From Raffaelea ambrosiae (taxonomy: Eukaryota > Ascomycota > Sordariomycetes > Ophiostomatales > Ophiostomataceae), in contig PCDI01000009.1 in NCBI GenBank assembly GCA_002778195.1, positions 894,725-958,724 on the forward strand: a stretch of 64,000 nt of DNA, written 5' to 3'. Shown here in pieces: positions 33,001 to 46,142 of the stretch. The translations under genes and the position numbers were made by a program. The notes below the pieces were generated by a model. That model saw nothing but the letters and a program-made list of their open reading frames with translations, was not told the DNA's origin and searched no databases. The first letter of the stretch is position 1, and every line of letters starts with the position of its first letter.

Positions 33001-36000
33001 TCACAGGCCAGGCTGTGATTGCCATAAGAAGATTTTCTCGGGAAGGGAGAAAGGAGGAAAAGAACGGAAGTAAAAAAAAGGTACATGCGCGTGGTGGTCT
33101 CATAAGAGATACCGAAACAGCCGTCCCCCTTGGGAAGTTTTTTTTTCCCCCCAACATCCTGTCATCCTGTCTTTTGGTCCCTCCTTTTTTTTTTTCGTCT
33201 CGAGTTTCGTTGGCCACGCTTTGTGTGTCTCTCTTGTCTGGGCGAGAAAGAAAAAAAGAAAAAAAGAAGAAAAAAAGAGGAAAGGCCTGATCAGATCACC
33301 CGGAACGAACATTCGAGTGCTACCCACCCCTTGGGTCTCTATGTGGTCTTTCTTTTCGTTTTCGACTGGCTCTCACCTGGGGCCAATTTGATACAGACCC
33401 GTCGTGTCTGATCGACAGCCACTACATTCACCCACTGTCCCTTGTCTGCGCTCGCACGCTATCTAGGGGACAAGCTTAGAGTCAAAACGAAAGGACGAAA
33501 AAAAGAATGCAAATAGAAGACGAAGAGAAGAAGATTGCAGGTTTCGCAAAAAATACGGCAATGGGAGGGACGAAGACCCAGGTCGAAGACACGAGACGCG
33601 AAAGAGCAAGGCTGCAAAGAAGGCCCCCCATCGGAATGGAAACCCACCCAAAGAAGCAACAGATGGCAGCCCACGAAAACGCCCCCCTTCCCCCCCCTCT
33701 TTTGTTTTTTTTTCTCTTCGGGAAGTGGACAAGGACATTGCATCGCAGTTACAATGTAACTAGTTATCCTGTCTCCAATTTCTGTCCCGTTTTCCTCTAT
33801 TTTTTTTCACGGATCATTTACCCCAAAAACTCTCCCTTGTTAACACAGCCTGTCAGGGCATCAGGTGTCCGGTGTCAGGTGTCCCTTTTTATTTGGGGGA
33901 GGAGAGGGGCTTCTTCTCCTTTGTCCCTTGCCTGCCAGGCGCCTCGTTCCGTGACCTTCTGTCCCTGCGGCGTTCCGCAAAAGCCGTAGCCCCCGTGGCT
34001 TTTAGTTTTTCGTGTCTACGAATAGGCGTAGTTTTGTTTCCCGAGAGTGCTGAGAAGAACCACGAGAGAGCAGACAGACGTTGCCCTGGAGAGACGAGGT
34101 TGTGGAGGAGACGGATGAGATCTCGCGAGGCAGCAAAATGCGGGACACTTCCCCCCTGGTCCCCCTCCGGGAAATAAAAAAGAGAAAGAGCGGAACCAAG
34201 GACAAGGAAGGAACGGAGCGAGACAGAGAGACGGGCAGACAGACTCAAAGTGTAACTAGCCCGTTCCTTTTTTTTTTTTGCCCGTCTCGGCTTTCCTCTC
34301 ATACACACCCCCTCTTTCCTGTTTCTTGACTTGACAGGCTAAACCGGAAGTGTCACAGCTTGTGCGAAGTATAGACAGGAGAACAAGGCGGAGGAAAAGG
34401 AAAAGAAGCGACCACTCTTTGGGCAGGCGACAGAGAGCAGGGCGAAGGGAAAGAAAAAAAAACAAAAGTGACACTTTAAGCAGGCGTACTCTCAGGATCA
34501 GTCGAGACTGACGAGAGACATACTTTGCGTAAAGAACACAATAGAGACAATCGAGGCGGGACAGACAGGGCAGGCAGGAGAGACAGGAGAGACACATCAC
34601 ATAAATAGAGGAGAGGAGGCCCAGGAGTCAATCCCGCTATATTAAAAACGGCCGAGTTTTCTTTGCTCATTCTTGCTGCTCTTTCTCTCTTCTGTTCCCT
34701 CCATAGGTTGTCGGCTCTGCGGTGGCATGGCAGAATGGCTGATCTGCATGGCTGATTGACATGTTTGCATGGAAGGATCAGACATGCCTGTCCATCTGTC
34801 CGTCTGCCCGTCTTGTGGTAGGTGTAAAGTCTTCGTATTTCTTCTTTTTTTTTTCTGACTGTATCTTACAATCCGAGTTATACATAGTATGGTTGACCTG
34901 TCAAAGGCTGTTCTCTCCTCACTGGCCCATACCGCATGCACACGCCTGTTTAGAAGGTACACACACCGAAAAGCCACGGAAAAAGACAAAGGCAAGAAGG
35001 GTGGCAAGCGGGAAGAAGATTGCAGCACCCATTGCCATGTCTTGCTTTCTTTTCTTTTGCTTTGCCTTGGACCGGGACAAGAGAGAGGCATCGCCGGCTG
35101 TCGTCCGCACACGGGGATCGTACACTGTATTTCATACCGTTTGTGGCTGGACGACCCGCCTCCAGGGCCATTATACGCACGCCAACCCTCGCGTGCTGTG
35201 GTGGGCGCCGTATGCAACAAGCTCGACTGGTGATATATGATCCAGCGAGTACTCGTTCATAGTCACCTTCCCTCTTTACAGTGTGTCCAGCCCAAAGAGG
35301 CAGATCGACGGCAGAGACCAGCGAAACCAGGCACAGTCTCCTTGCGTTCTGTATGATCTTACACGGAACGATACCGTAACTATATATTGCGGTGTGTATG
35401 GCCACCTTCAGAATCAGGTTAAACGGTGGCACAACCGAGACAACGCAGGGTACCACTGGGCAACTGCCTTGCACAGAACGAGTATGGATGTGCATCATAG
35501 ATCATCGTGGTAGCATTCTCCCTCTCCCCAAAAGAGGGTGGCTGTCTATCTCTCGAATGGGGGGGGGGAGAGGGGGGGAGAGGGGATGCAGCACTTACCA
35601 CAAGAACGGTGAGAGGGTGTGCGATAGAGGAGAGGGGGCGGAGGAGATTGGCGACCAGCCCAGACGAAAAAAGCAAAGAAAATCAAACAGAAAGGGCCAA
35701 AAGGGCCAAAAGAGCCAAAAGAGGGCCTGAGAGCCCCATTGCCACTTGGGATTTCGGGCGCTAGTGAAATAGTCTGGTGGGTACACTTAGCTCACTGGCC
35801 CCATCTGGGAAAGGGCGGAAAAGACCCAGAAATCGAGGACGACGACGAAGAGAAGAGTGGCAGGGGGGGAAAAAGATACACGCAACCACAGCCATTTGAT
35901 GCACTCGTTCGTTGTTCACACGTACTCGTACGCGCGCACACACTCATACACACACACATACTTCTTGCTGCAACGCATAACCGAGTTATAACCATAAACT

Positions 36001-36200
36001 GGAGGGGGAGAAGATGGCTGTCCAACCAGATGCCGGCCCAATAAGCTGGAAGGAAAAGGGCCAAAAAACCAGAAGAATAAGGGAGGGCAAGAAAAGGAAA
36101 CATACCATGTAAAAGAAGAAGACGCCGAACCGACTGAGATAAGAGAACGAGAAAGAAGAAGAGATGCGATAGATCGAGATACCGATGCCCCCCCCCATTA
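30018..36200. other. gene-poor region, first part
   Basis: About 6 kb without a frame I can defend. Short ORFs on both strands are rich in homopolymers or start and stop in low-complexity DNA. Local signals are three copies of GGCGACTT(GG)AG at 31577-31608, three GGCGTCACAAA-like repeats at 32050-32087, an A/C-rich repeat of CAAAT at 32898-32917 and many A- or T-runs. No RNA gene was recognised. Confidence 0.5.
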
Positions 36201-39200
36201 CACCGTGGAATATGCCGGGTCTTCGCTTCTGTCCCCCTTCCCACTCCTCGCAAACATGACACGACCAGGACACAACAGTCTGGGTGCGTGTATCTCACAT
36301 ACAAAGTAGTACGAGGCAAAGGACGCAAGATGCAGGTTTGGAGAAAAGGCACAAAAAGGCACAAAAGGGGGGGCAAACAGGTTGGCTCTTGTTCTCTCTT
36401 GTTGTCCGCTAGTTTGGGTCTAGCGACATCGTGCATACGGAATCCACACATGTATCGACGAACAGTTTTGGAAGACACGGGTGATCCTGGGCAGCGTCTC
36501 TCTGGTGGGCTCTTGCCTTTTTTTTTTTGTTTGCTTTTCCTGGGGTTTCCCGTTTCTCCTCTGCACTTCCGCCTGCTGATTTTGGCTTCCCTGGTCTCGT
36601 CTGTTTCCCCTGCTTCCGTCTGCAATTGGGGTGCCCCGATCTCCATTGCTTCCTGTCTTCTTCGCCCATGCCGTCGTATTCCACGTAGCGACTCCTTCCT
36701 GAATTGTGTTCTTTGCCCGGTTGGCCTGGTTGGTGATTTCCATGCCATCGTGTCCATGCCATCGTGTCCCTGCCATCGTGCTCCCCTTTCTTTCTTTTTT
36801 TGCGGTACTCCCCGTCGAGTTGCCCGACTGGTCTTGCCCTCCTGCCATCTCTCTTGGGTCTTTTCTTCGAGTCTCTGCGAGTCTCTGCACCCGAGCAATG
36901 GACATCTGCCGCCCTTCGCCCCATTTGCATTGTTTTGGCATCACCTGGCATCACCTTGTCCCCCCACTGTTTCGACCACTAGACTTGCCTTTTTCGCCAC
37001 GGGATGGGGCGGACGACGCTCCGGTTCTGCGGTACTGTGGTTCTGCGCCGCTGTGTGCGGTTCTGCCCATGTCCGAACGCCCGCATGTCCATGTCCACCC
37101 TTGGACTGGGTTCGACTGGGGGGAAGGTTCTGCTTGCGAACTGGCGCTCTGGGTCAGCCTGCAACTGGCTTGACTGGCTGCAACTCTGGCGTCGTCTTTG
37201 GGTCACACCCCGGTCCCAATTCTGCCGTACCATTCGCCCACACGTCGCAGCCAACCGCAAGCGGAGTCGCCCACTCTCTCCCTTCTCTCAGAACAGAGGC
37301 AAACACATCCACCGCACCCTCCCTGTTGGGCCATCCCGGCGCAGATAAAACAAAACATCCACACTGCGCTGCCAACCCAGGCGCAGGCGCATTCGTACGC
37401 ACGTACGAATCCACGGCCGATGGCATTGAGCAGACACGCACGGAGATGCATCCAAGTAGACAAACACATGTTTCTTTGGGATGGGGTACTACGTGGGCAC
37501 CCCAAATATACAGGTGGTAACTAAATGAATAGCCATTCGCACGCACTTCTCAGCCAAGCCAGGGCCGGCGAGTGCCCATCTCACAGGATCTGAAACCTGG
37601 GAGATTGTGCATACACGGTGGGGTGGGAGACATTGCCTAAACGAAACGAGGCAGTGAAGACTAGCTAAGAGTCAAGACAGTCGAGCAGAAAAGAGGTGGA
37701 AGACGGTGTGTGTACGAGTAGTCATGCAGTGCGACGGCGATTGCGAGCACTTGCCAGGCATAGGACAAGACGGCAGGGCAGACAACCAGACAGGAGAATC
37801 CCCAGCCCAGTTCGGAGAGAGCGAGAAAAACGTGTTGGGGGGGAGAGACAAGAAAGGATGGGCGCAGCCATGAGACCGAGGAAGAGACGAAACCCGCAAG
37901 ACGAACAATTGAGCCCAAAAAAAAAAAAAAAAGAGACGAAACAAGAGAGGACGGGAAGCGGGACGACCAGTCTCACAGTCTGGGTATCAGGCAGGCACGC
38001 CGTTGAGCGAAAAGGCGGCCCTGCGAAAGAGTGTGTGGGTGAAAGGACTAAAAAGAGCACGACTGGAGAAGGAAAAAAAAAAAAGGGAAAAAAGGCTGAG
38101 CCTCTTCCTCATGCGCCTTCATTTTCCGGCCCTCTCTGTTTTGGTGTTTTCTGTGTATCTCTTTTCTTGCTTTTCGGGTTCCTTTCATTTTCAGGCGCCT
38201 GCTATTTTCCTCGTCGTCTTTGTATGTGTCCTTTTTTGTTCCTCGTTGTCGTGGGTGCCTTTTTTCACCTTGTTCCTCGTTAATCGACTTGTATGGGTCG
38301 ACCGACGTGGTCAAGCCCGGTAGTTAAATTTGCCAATCCCACCCGGGAAGATACTGAAAACGATCGGCCCAGTGGGAGATCACAAGCGGGCCAACCCCCC
38401 CCCCCCCCCCCCCAAAAAACAACGGCCCCAGGGGAGACCAAGCAGGGAAGACTCCAGCAGGAAGAATACACAGACAAACAGGGAAGATCAATGCCACACT
38501 GCTCTCCACGATGCTACACGTTTGGTAGGGGCATACGCCAGGATAGGCTACACTCTCACCCTGGCGTCCATTCCGTGCATCTTACGAGCTTGCCATGTTT
38601 GCGCCACAAACAGCAAAGACACTGCCCGTCATACCCAATTCACCCCCCCCCTTCCGTGGCATTTCATTTCAACAGCAGACTACGAACCAAGTCGACTCTG
38701 TGTAGTTGCCGGGAGACACGGCTACAGGGCCAAGAAGATATTTGGTTCCTACCAACGATTCTTTCCTTGCCTTTCCTTCCCCTGCCTTTGCATTCTCGTG
38801 CATTCCCCAGCGTCTGTTCCCTTTCCCAGTCATTCCCAGTCACACGTTTTTCGTCCCCACCTGAAACGATGTTTTGGCCCCTTTGGTTGGCACGCAACAC
38901 ACATTAACATTGTAGTTTATCTGCGCACCCCCCCCGGCTGGCCTGGATCCGTTGGCAGTTTGGGTCGCCATGTATCTTTATTATCTTACCATAGTATCTC
39001 GCGCTGCCGATACGGACGTTGTCTGTTCACTCCCTTTCTCGACCATGTAACCCAATGGAGAGGAAACAAAGACCAGTTCACGCGGGAGCCAATGGGTGAG
39101 ATTCCATACGACGCATTGTCATAAGATGCCATCGACAGAGAGACAGAAAAAACCGTTGGTCGGTATGGACATGCCATGCTAGTTTGTCGTGGTCACTAGT

Positions 39201-40779
39201 ACTCGCAGACGACAAAGTATTCCGTCCCTCTTCTTGCTTTCCCAGCTGTTCCCCCCCTCCAAGTGGCCCACCCTGGCTGTCTCGCTGCTGTTGCGTGACG
39301 GTTGCATCAGACATACAACTGTACGATACACTATTTTGCCTGCTATGGCGCACTCACACGCACACGCACACGCCTCACAGGACCCTCCCCTTTCTGGGAG
39401 GAGGAGAGATCGCCAAGCACACCTGTCCCAGAGACATTTGTCTGCCCTGACTCAGTTCCACACCATCTTGCGATGCATGCACAGTACATAATAGTCGGAT
39501 TATTGTCGCATTCGTTGTGTGGGAAGATGCATGGCTCGCCACAAGGAAAGCAACCTCTGAGAGAGAGAGAGAGAGAGAGAACTGGGGCCAACCCCTACCA
39601 AACCTAACCTCGAAAATCAACGGGCGATGGGGCCAGCGACGGCGTCGACCAGTTTCGCGCAGTTGCCATTAAAAAGGCTTCCCGGGTTTGCTCGTCTCCA
39701 CAGGGCCGGGCTCATTTCGATTTCTGATTTTTCTTTTTGGGGGCTTTCTCCTTGATTGGCATTGTATGAGCTTGTGTATGCCGGCCTAGCGATCTGTTTG
39801 ATTGTTTTGTCTGTTGTCTGTTTGTTCAATTTCTTTCCGTCCTTTCAGCTCGGTTTGACTGCTCCCTGGCCAGCTCTCGTGTAAGACTGGCTGCTTTAAG
39901 CATGCTTGGCCGTTTGTTCCTTGGAGAATTAGCTTCGCCCGGCCCCCCCCCTTCCCCCTCTTGCCGCACAGAGTAGCCCAGCTATGTAAGGCAGGCTGTG
40001 TCCCTTCTTGGGACCTGGACGATCGTCGCCTGGCCTCTCTTCTCCCGACGACTGGCCCCAAGTCCTCGATTGCTGTGTCTCCCCCCCCCTCTACGATGTA
40101 CGAGTACTGTATAATAGTTATCGACTACGAGTAGTTAACGACTATGTGCTCGTGGTACCGGTGTAGTGCTCTTCTTCTCTTCGACACACCACGTCCGCGT
40201 GCTTGCCACACACCCCTGTCGCCCTTACTGCCTGGCCAGTAACGCAAAAGGGGAACGAGGGACAGGGAGCAGGCACGCACGAGGGAACAAGGGAGGAGGA
40301 GGAGGGTATCCAAGTCTGTGTGTGGGCTGGCCAATGGGTGGTGTGGGTCTTCGCTTTTTCTGGCAGAGCCAGGGCCAAGTACCTCCCAAGTACCTCCCGT
40401 AGTGTCTTGTGTCTTGCAGACCACACTGCCCAGCTGATCTTCGCCTGTTGCCGCGTTGGTGCCATCCCGCTACTGCATTGTTCGTCGTCGACCATTTTGG
40501 CCCGTATCCTTACTATTACGGTGTATGCATCTGACTATGATTTCTGCGTGCATGGTTGCTTGAGAGAGATCGTGTTTTTTTTTTTGTTTTTTGTTTTTGG
40601 GGGGTTTTTTTTCCTCACCGGGAGTATCGCATGTCTTGTCCCTGCTGAAGATCGTCCGGCTGCCTTTCTCGTCTCTTTGCTCGTCTGCTTTTGCCTTTTT
40701 GCTTTGCCTCTTTGTGCCCGCTCTGGCGGTGAGCACGCGCCTCGCGGCGCGCCTGGGGAAAACCGTTACACTGAAAACA

Positions 40780-40817
<38 letters not shown>

Positions 40818-41000
40818 AAGAGAGTGGATGGACATCCCCAATGACACGCAGCTCCATGGCCCCAGCTGCCAACCGCAGTGCTGCGCTGGCTGGCTGGCCG
40901 GCCCAGACGTGTGGTGTGTGCTGCTGGGGGAGGGGACAAGCGAAAAATAAAAGAAAAATGGAGACTCTACTCTAAAAAAGTCTGTGTCGAAGAGCCGGGC
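36201..41000. other. gene-poor region, second part
   Basis: About 5 kb. A 410-codon plus-strand frame (36288-37520) is open, but its translation is Cys/Ser/Pro-rich with no domain, no clear codon bias and internal short repeats (GCCATCGTGTCC-type, three copies at 36741-36780). I judge it chance in CT-rich DNA. Other landmarks are a C-run at 38395-38413, a CA/GA compound microsatellite at 40777-40825 and GA repeats at 39558-39582. Confidence 0.45.
40777..40825. repeat. compound (CA)n(GA)n microsatellite
   Basis: An uninterrupted CA run passes directly into a GA run on the plus strand, ending in GAAAGAGAG. Confidence 0.9.
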
Positions 41001-41360
41001 TTGTACTGCCCCCACCTGTCGCTGCCTGCAAGGTACATTGGGGCCAGACATGGGCCCTGCTGGCGTCTGCCGCACGGGTACCGCGAGGGTACATCGGCGC
41101 TCAGGTGTGTGTGTGCACACCCACGCACACACACTCACACACTCACACACACACGCACACACACACGCAGGTCGTCTGTCTGTCTGTCTGCACGCCAGCG
41201 CACGTTCGCCCGCCCTCTCGCTCGTCCCAGCTCTGCCTGTCGACGGTCGCTCCTTCCCTCCCACTACCCAGCCCAGCTCATCCGCCCCATCGCACCCGCC
41301 TGCCGCCTTCTTTCCCTGCCGGCGACCCCAATCGTCGTCGTGCCTTCCCTCTTTTTTTTG

Positions 41361-41613
41361 CCCCTGCCCGTTTCTGCTGTCTGCTCGTGTCTCCTCCTGC
41401 TCCTGCTCCTCGTCGCCTCCTCCACTTTCAACCGCATCAAAACACTCAAACCCCTGGCTCGCAAGCCAAACCCAGCCCAGCCTACCCTCCTCTCCCCCCC
41501 CCTGCCCGTTTCTGCTGTCTGCTCGTGTCTCCTCCTGCTCCTGCTCCTCGTCGCCTCCTCCACTTTCAACCGCATCAAAACACTCAAACCCCTGGCTCGC
41601 AAGCCAAACCCAG
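41361..41613. repeat. 115-bp direct duplication, period 138
   Basis: Copies at 41361-41475 and 41499-41613 appear identical by eye (both begin CCCTGCCCGTTTCTGCTG after the first C and end GCAAGCCAAACCCAG), separated by 23 bases. The near-perfect match implies a recent duplication. Confidence 0.9.
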
Positions 41614-42408
41614 TCTGGGCCTCCCTTCCCCTGCACTTCCACCATCCCTCTCTTTTCTCCCTGCACCCTCTCTAACGTCTTCTGTTCTTTCCCTCCTCTT
41701 TTTTCTCATCCTCCAAACAAACATCACCAATACCGCGACGGACGGGGCACACCTGCCACCGATACTTGCCTCCGTCTTCTCGACTTACTCGACGACTCTT
41801 GCGGCCTGTTCCAGCTTTTGCAGCGTCTCGTTTTTTTTTTCTTTTCTTTCTCTGCGTGTCCGACCACCTCCGACTCTTCTACTATACGCCCTCGTTCTTC
41901 GCTCCCCGCCGTATCCTTGTCGCTGGCCCGACCTGATCGCTGCGCTGCCTCGCCCCTGTCTTGACCTCTGTCGATTTCTGTTTGGGCCGCTCATTGCTCT
42001 CTCGACCGCCTGCTTCGACCGTTCTCTCGCTTCGTCCCACGTCGAGTTCGCCTGTCCGCGTCCCCGAATCTCTGCGTGCGCGTCTCGAAATCCGATCTCG
42101 ATCTGGCGCTCGATCACCACCGCCCGCTACCGCCATCGCAAGTCACAGCCCGACGTGTCCACCCTCGTGTACGCTCCCCAGCAGCGCGGACAACGTCCTG
42201 GGTCTGCCTCGATCGCCTGCGTCGGACACCACATGCCCGGACTGTTGAGACCAGCTCTCCAACGACAGCGCCGCCATCTCTGCTGGATGCCACGCTTACC
42301 CGAAGACGAACGTCATATTCTGCTCTGCACCCTGCGCTAGCAATCTTTTTGGTGGCTGTTGGAAGAGTAATTTTTTTTTGCCAGGACGCCAGAGACAACT
42401 GCTTTCTA

Positions 42409-42445
<37 letters not shown>

Positions 42446-42837
42446 TCTTTATACCTTCCAGCTGGGAGACTATCCACCGTCGCCTTTATTTTTTATTCTG
42501 GGTTTCCCGGCTCTGTCCTCCTGGGCTCCCGCCTTTCTTTTTCGGGCCAGCCAACACTCAATCCTGCCTTCCTTCAGCTGTTTCTTCGCGTTTTCCTGTG
42601 TCTTGCTCGGATTCTTTTCTCGGACAGCTTCCAGAAGAAGTCGCGCCTCAGCCAAAAGAGCGACGGTCTACTTTTGCGCTGCCGCTGCCCATTCGACACG
42701 CTATCTCGCTCCTGGGCTTCGCTCGTAGCACTAGCTACTTCCCTACCGCCCACGGCCCCCCTTCGTATACGTCGCCTGCGCATTGTACGACCACCGCCTC
42801 ACTCTGCGCGCATGTCTGCGTAACTGCGTCACGACTC

Positions 42838-42864
42838 TTCTCTCTCTCTCTCTCTCTCTCTCTC
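42838..42864. repeat. (CT)n microsatellite
   Basis: Uninterrupted CT dinucleotides about 290 bases before the MED15 start codon. Confidence 0.85.
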
Positions 42865-43154
42865 CCTTCCCCCTTCTTTCCCATCCTCTCCCTCCCCCCC
42901 TCCAGCTACTTGCAGGCAGGCAACGGCTTCTTGCGCCTTGTCATTTGCCTCAGCTGCCTCTGCAGTGACTTCTGGGGACCACCCAAGCCAGACAGGACTG
43001 CCAGCAAACCTTCCTGGCTCGTTCTTTTTCTTCCCTTTCCTACTACGCTTGTTTCCCGCCCGCAGCTGTACCACAGCCCTTTCTGGTTTGCACGCGCCAC
43101 ACACCCTAACGAAAGGAGGACGTGCTTGTCCGTCCTCCCCTCCCACCTGCGGCC

Positions 43155-45931
43155 ATGGCCGCCAATCTCAATCTCCAACAGCAGATGGCGATGCCACAGC
43201 AGCAGAAGCAGAGGAACCAGCTCACGGCCGTAGTGTACCAGCAGCTGGTGGCCAACACGCCAGTGATGAACGGATGGCGAGCTGGCGTGCAGTTTCCCGA
43301 GCGCATGGGCAAGACTGTGAATTTGTGAGTCTCTCCTGTTGGCAGTGTCTTTCCTCTGTCTTGTGTCTTCTGTTTCCGACGTCGTCCCCCTTGGTCCTCT
43401 CTCTCCTGTCCCCCCCCCCCCCAATCCACTCTTCCGCCCTTTCTCTGTTTCCCCGTTTCTGCCATTGTTTCCTTTGTTTCTTTCCCTACCTTAATATTAG
43501 CCCCGTGCCACATCGCTCTATTGTCATAAGCTTCTTCCTACTGAGTAAATGACTAATAATGCCCAACAGAATCACAAATATGGCCCTCGCCAATCCTGGC
43601 ACTGACATGCAAAAGGCCATTCAGATAGGTCTCGATCTCGAGCGACAGGCCTTTATGGAAATGCCCGACCGAGTACGTTTTAACCCTAACTCTTCGTCGC
43701 ACCTTCCTTCTCCCCACCCGCACCTTCCTTACCTGTCATTGTCCCTCACTCAACTCCTTCCTCCGTTTGTTGCAAATTCCCCACTCCTGACCTCCCGCTT
43801 CTCCCTGCATCTAATCTGTCCTGTGCCTGTCCGGCGTTGCACCTCTTCCAAGCCTCTCCCACCTCTCCCGCACAACTCTCTTCTCCACATGCTCTCTCCT
43901 CTCATCCCCTCTCCAGCACGCCGTCTCTGCGGCCGCACTTCCTGTTTTTCTTATTTTTTTTATTCGCTGGTCCCAGGCCCGCCTTCTCTCCCATCTGCGG
44001 CCTACTGACGAGCCATCCAGACGAGCTACGAAAAACAGATGAATGCCAAAATCGGCGAGCTCTATGCAAAGCGGCAAGCCAACGGGCAGTACCTGCGCAG
44101 CGACATGAACAACCAGCAGGTCCAGCAGCAGGCCCTTGCCCAGCTGCAGCAGCAGCAGCAGCAACAGGCTGTCCACCAGCAGCAGCAACAGCTCCTCATG
44201 GCCGCCCAGAACCCGGCTTTGCAGGCGCAGCTGCGCCACTTTAACCAGAACCCGCAAGGCTTCCAGCACCTTCAGCAGCCAATGCAGCCCACGCCCATCC
44301 CACCACAGACACCACAGCAGATGCCTGGCGCCACGACGATGGCCCCGAATGCCGCCGGCATGCAGATGAACCCCAACCCAGCCCTCATGCAGATTAACCC
44401 CGGCCAGATGCGCTCGGCTGGCAACGGGCTTCCTGATCTGTCCAAGCTGTCGGAACAGGACCGCAGGAAGGTCGAAGAGTTTGCGAACCGCCTTTACATT
44501 ACTACCGACGAGAACACCAAGAGGACCCTGATCGCCTCCATGCAGAACCGCATCAGCCCGCAGACAATCCAGAACTTGCAGCGTCAGGGCAGAGATGTCG
44601 TCATGTACATGCTGCAGATACATGCTCTGAACATCCTGACTGCCAAGGTCCAGACTATGCGCCAAGGCATGGGTGGCCCGAATATGAATCCCCAAAATGC
44701 CATGCTGCAACAACAAAAGGTGGCAGCCGCTGGAGGCGTCCTGAACCCGAACGCGATGAACGTCAGCGGGCCCTCACAACCTGGTGCCATTGGTCCTGGC
44801 GCCGTCGCTTCTGGTGGCCAGGCGGGCCAGTACGGCCCATTCACCGCCGCCACCATGGAAAGCATTATGAGCGAGCAAAAGGCCGGCATGCTGGCGCAGG
44901 AAGCGGGCCAAGTCGTTGTTCCCGCTAGTAGCCAACCGGGCCGCAGCACACCCCAGCCACCCATGGCCGGCATCGTGCCTCCGCCGGCCGCAGGTGCCCC
45001 CGGCGGCATGCCGGGCCAGAACCGCGCAAACAGCCAGCAGCGCACGGCACAGATGCAGCAGCAATTCAGCATGCCAATGAACATGGATGCTGCCACTGTA
45101 GCCACTGCCAATGCCCCACAAAATCAGCAACGTGCTCAGACAGCAGGCGGCAAGCAGATGCAAGGCCAAGCTGGCGGTCGACTCGGCCAGAGCCCCATGA
45201 GCGCCCCAATGGCCCGCCAGCCAACGGGACAGGGCCAGGCCGACAATTCGGCCCAGATGCAGCAGCAGCAGCAGCAGCAGGCTGCTATGCAAGCTCAGCA
45301 GAAACAGCAGCAGGCGCAGCAGGCCGCACAACAACAGGCCATGGGCCAGACAACGGGACCATTCACTGGCCAGCTCGACCCCCGCTTCAACCAGCGAGTG
45401 CCCATGTCTATGCAGGGCAACATCACTATCCAGAATATGGTCAATTCCATGAATCCTGAACAAAGGGAAAAGCTCATGTCTCTGCCACCCGACAAGCTGA
45501 ACGAGTTGATGGTTCGTTGGACACAGCAGCAACGCCTTGGACAGTCAAGGATGGCACAGACTGGCCGCCCGGTCCAGACGCTACCGCCGACCAACAACCA
45601 GCAGATGGCTGGTCCTGCCGGGCAGTTCGGCGCTGGTCCCCAGGTACCGGGAATGGCACAGGGTGCCCAGAATCCGACCCAGGCCGCTCTGATGCAGCAA
45701 CGCCAGATGCTTAAACCTCAGCAGCAAGCTGTTATGGACACCATGGACCTGCCGAACCAAGTCATGACTCAGTTCAACCTGCCACCAGAAGTGAAGAAGT
45801 GGCGGGACCTGAAAGTCTGGCTCAATCAGAACAACATACCGGACACGATGCAAAACCAGCTTTTCAACTTCCAGATGCTCCAGTTCAGACAACTGCTCGA
45901 AAAGCGCGGTGCCGTCTTGCAACAGGCGGCT

Positions 45932-46015
<84 letters not shown>

Positions 46016-46045
46016 GCGTCCCAGCAGCAGCAGCAAGCGGCCCAA

Positions 46046-46095
<50 letters not shown>

Positions 46096-46107
46096 ACAGC
46101 AACAACA

Positions 46108-46142
<35 letters not shown>

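Larger units (their letters stand above)
41001..43154 (+). other. CT-rich probable promoter and leader of MED15
   Basis: About 2.1 kb of strongly pyrimidine-biased plus-strand DNA, rising in CT content toward the MED15 start and including (CT)n at 42838-42864. A long frame through it (41105-42340) is a by-product of the composition. It contains a CA-rich block (41105-41168) and a tandem duplication (41361-41613). Such CT-rich leaders are usual for fungal regulatory genes; transcription here is inferred. Confidence 0.5.

Noticed and set aside
36288..37520. 410-codon plus-strand frame in the gene-poor region
   Set aside because: No domain, Cys/Ser/Pro-rich chance composition, internal DNA repeats and no convincing start context; a CT-rich tract gives such frames readily.
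38290..38400. Possible structured RNA gene (5S- or snRNA-like)
   Set aside because: I looked for 5S box sequences and snRNA cores here and elsewhere and could not match them; only short GC-rich complementarity is present.
41105..42340. 411-codon frame upstream of MED15
   Set aside because: It runs through CA and CT microsatellites and both copies of a DNA duplication. It looks like leader or promoter DNA, not a protein.
43673..43692. TTTTAACCCTAAC at the start of MED15 intron 2 as an interstitial telomere repeat
   Set aside because: Barely more than one CCCTAA unit; chance match.
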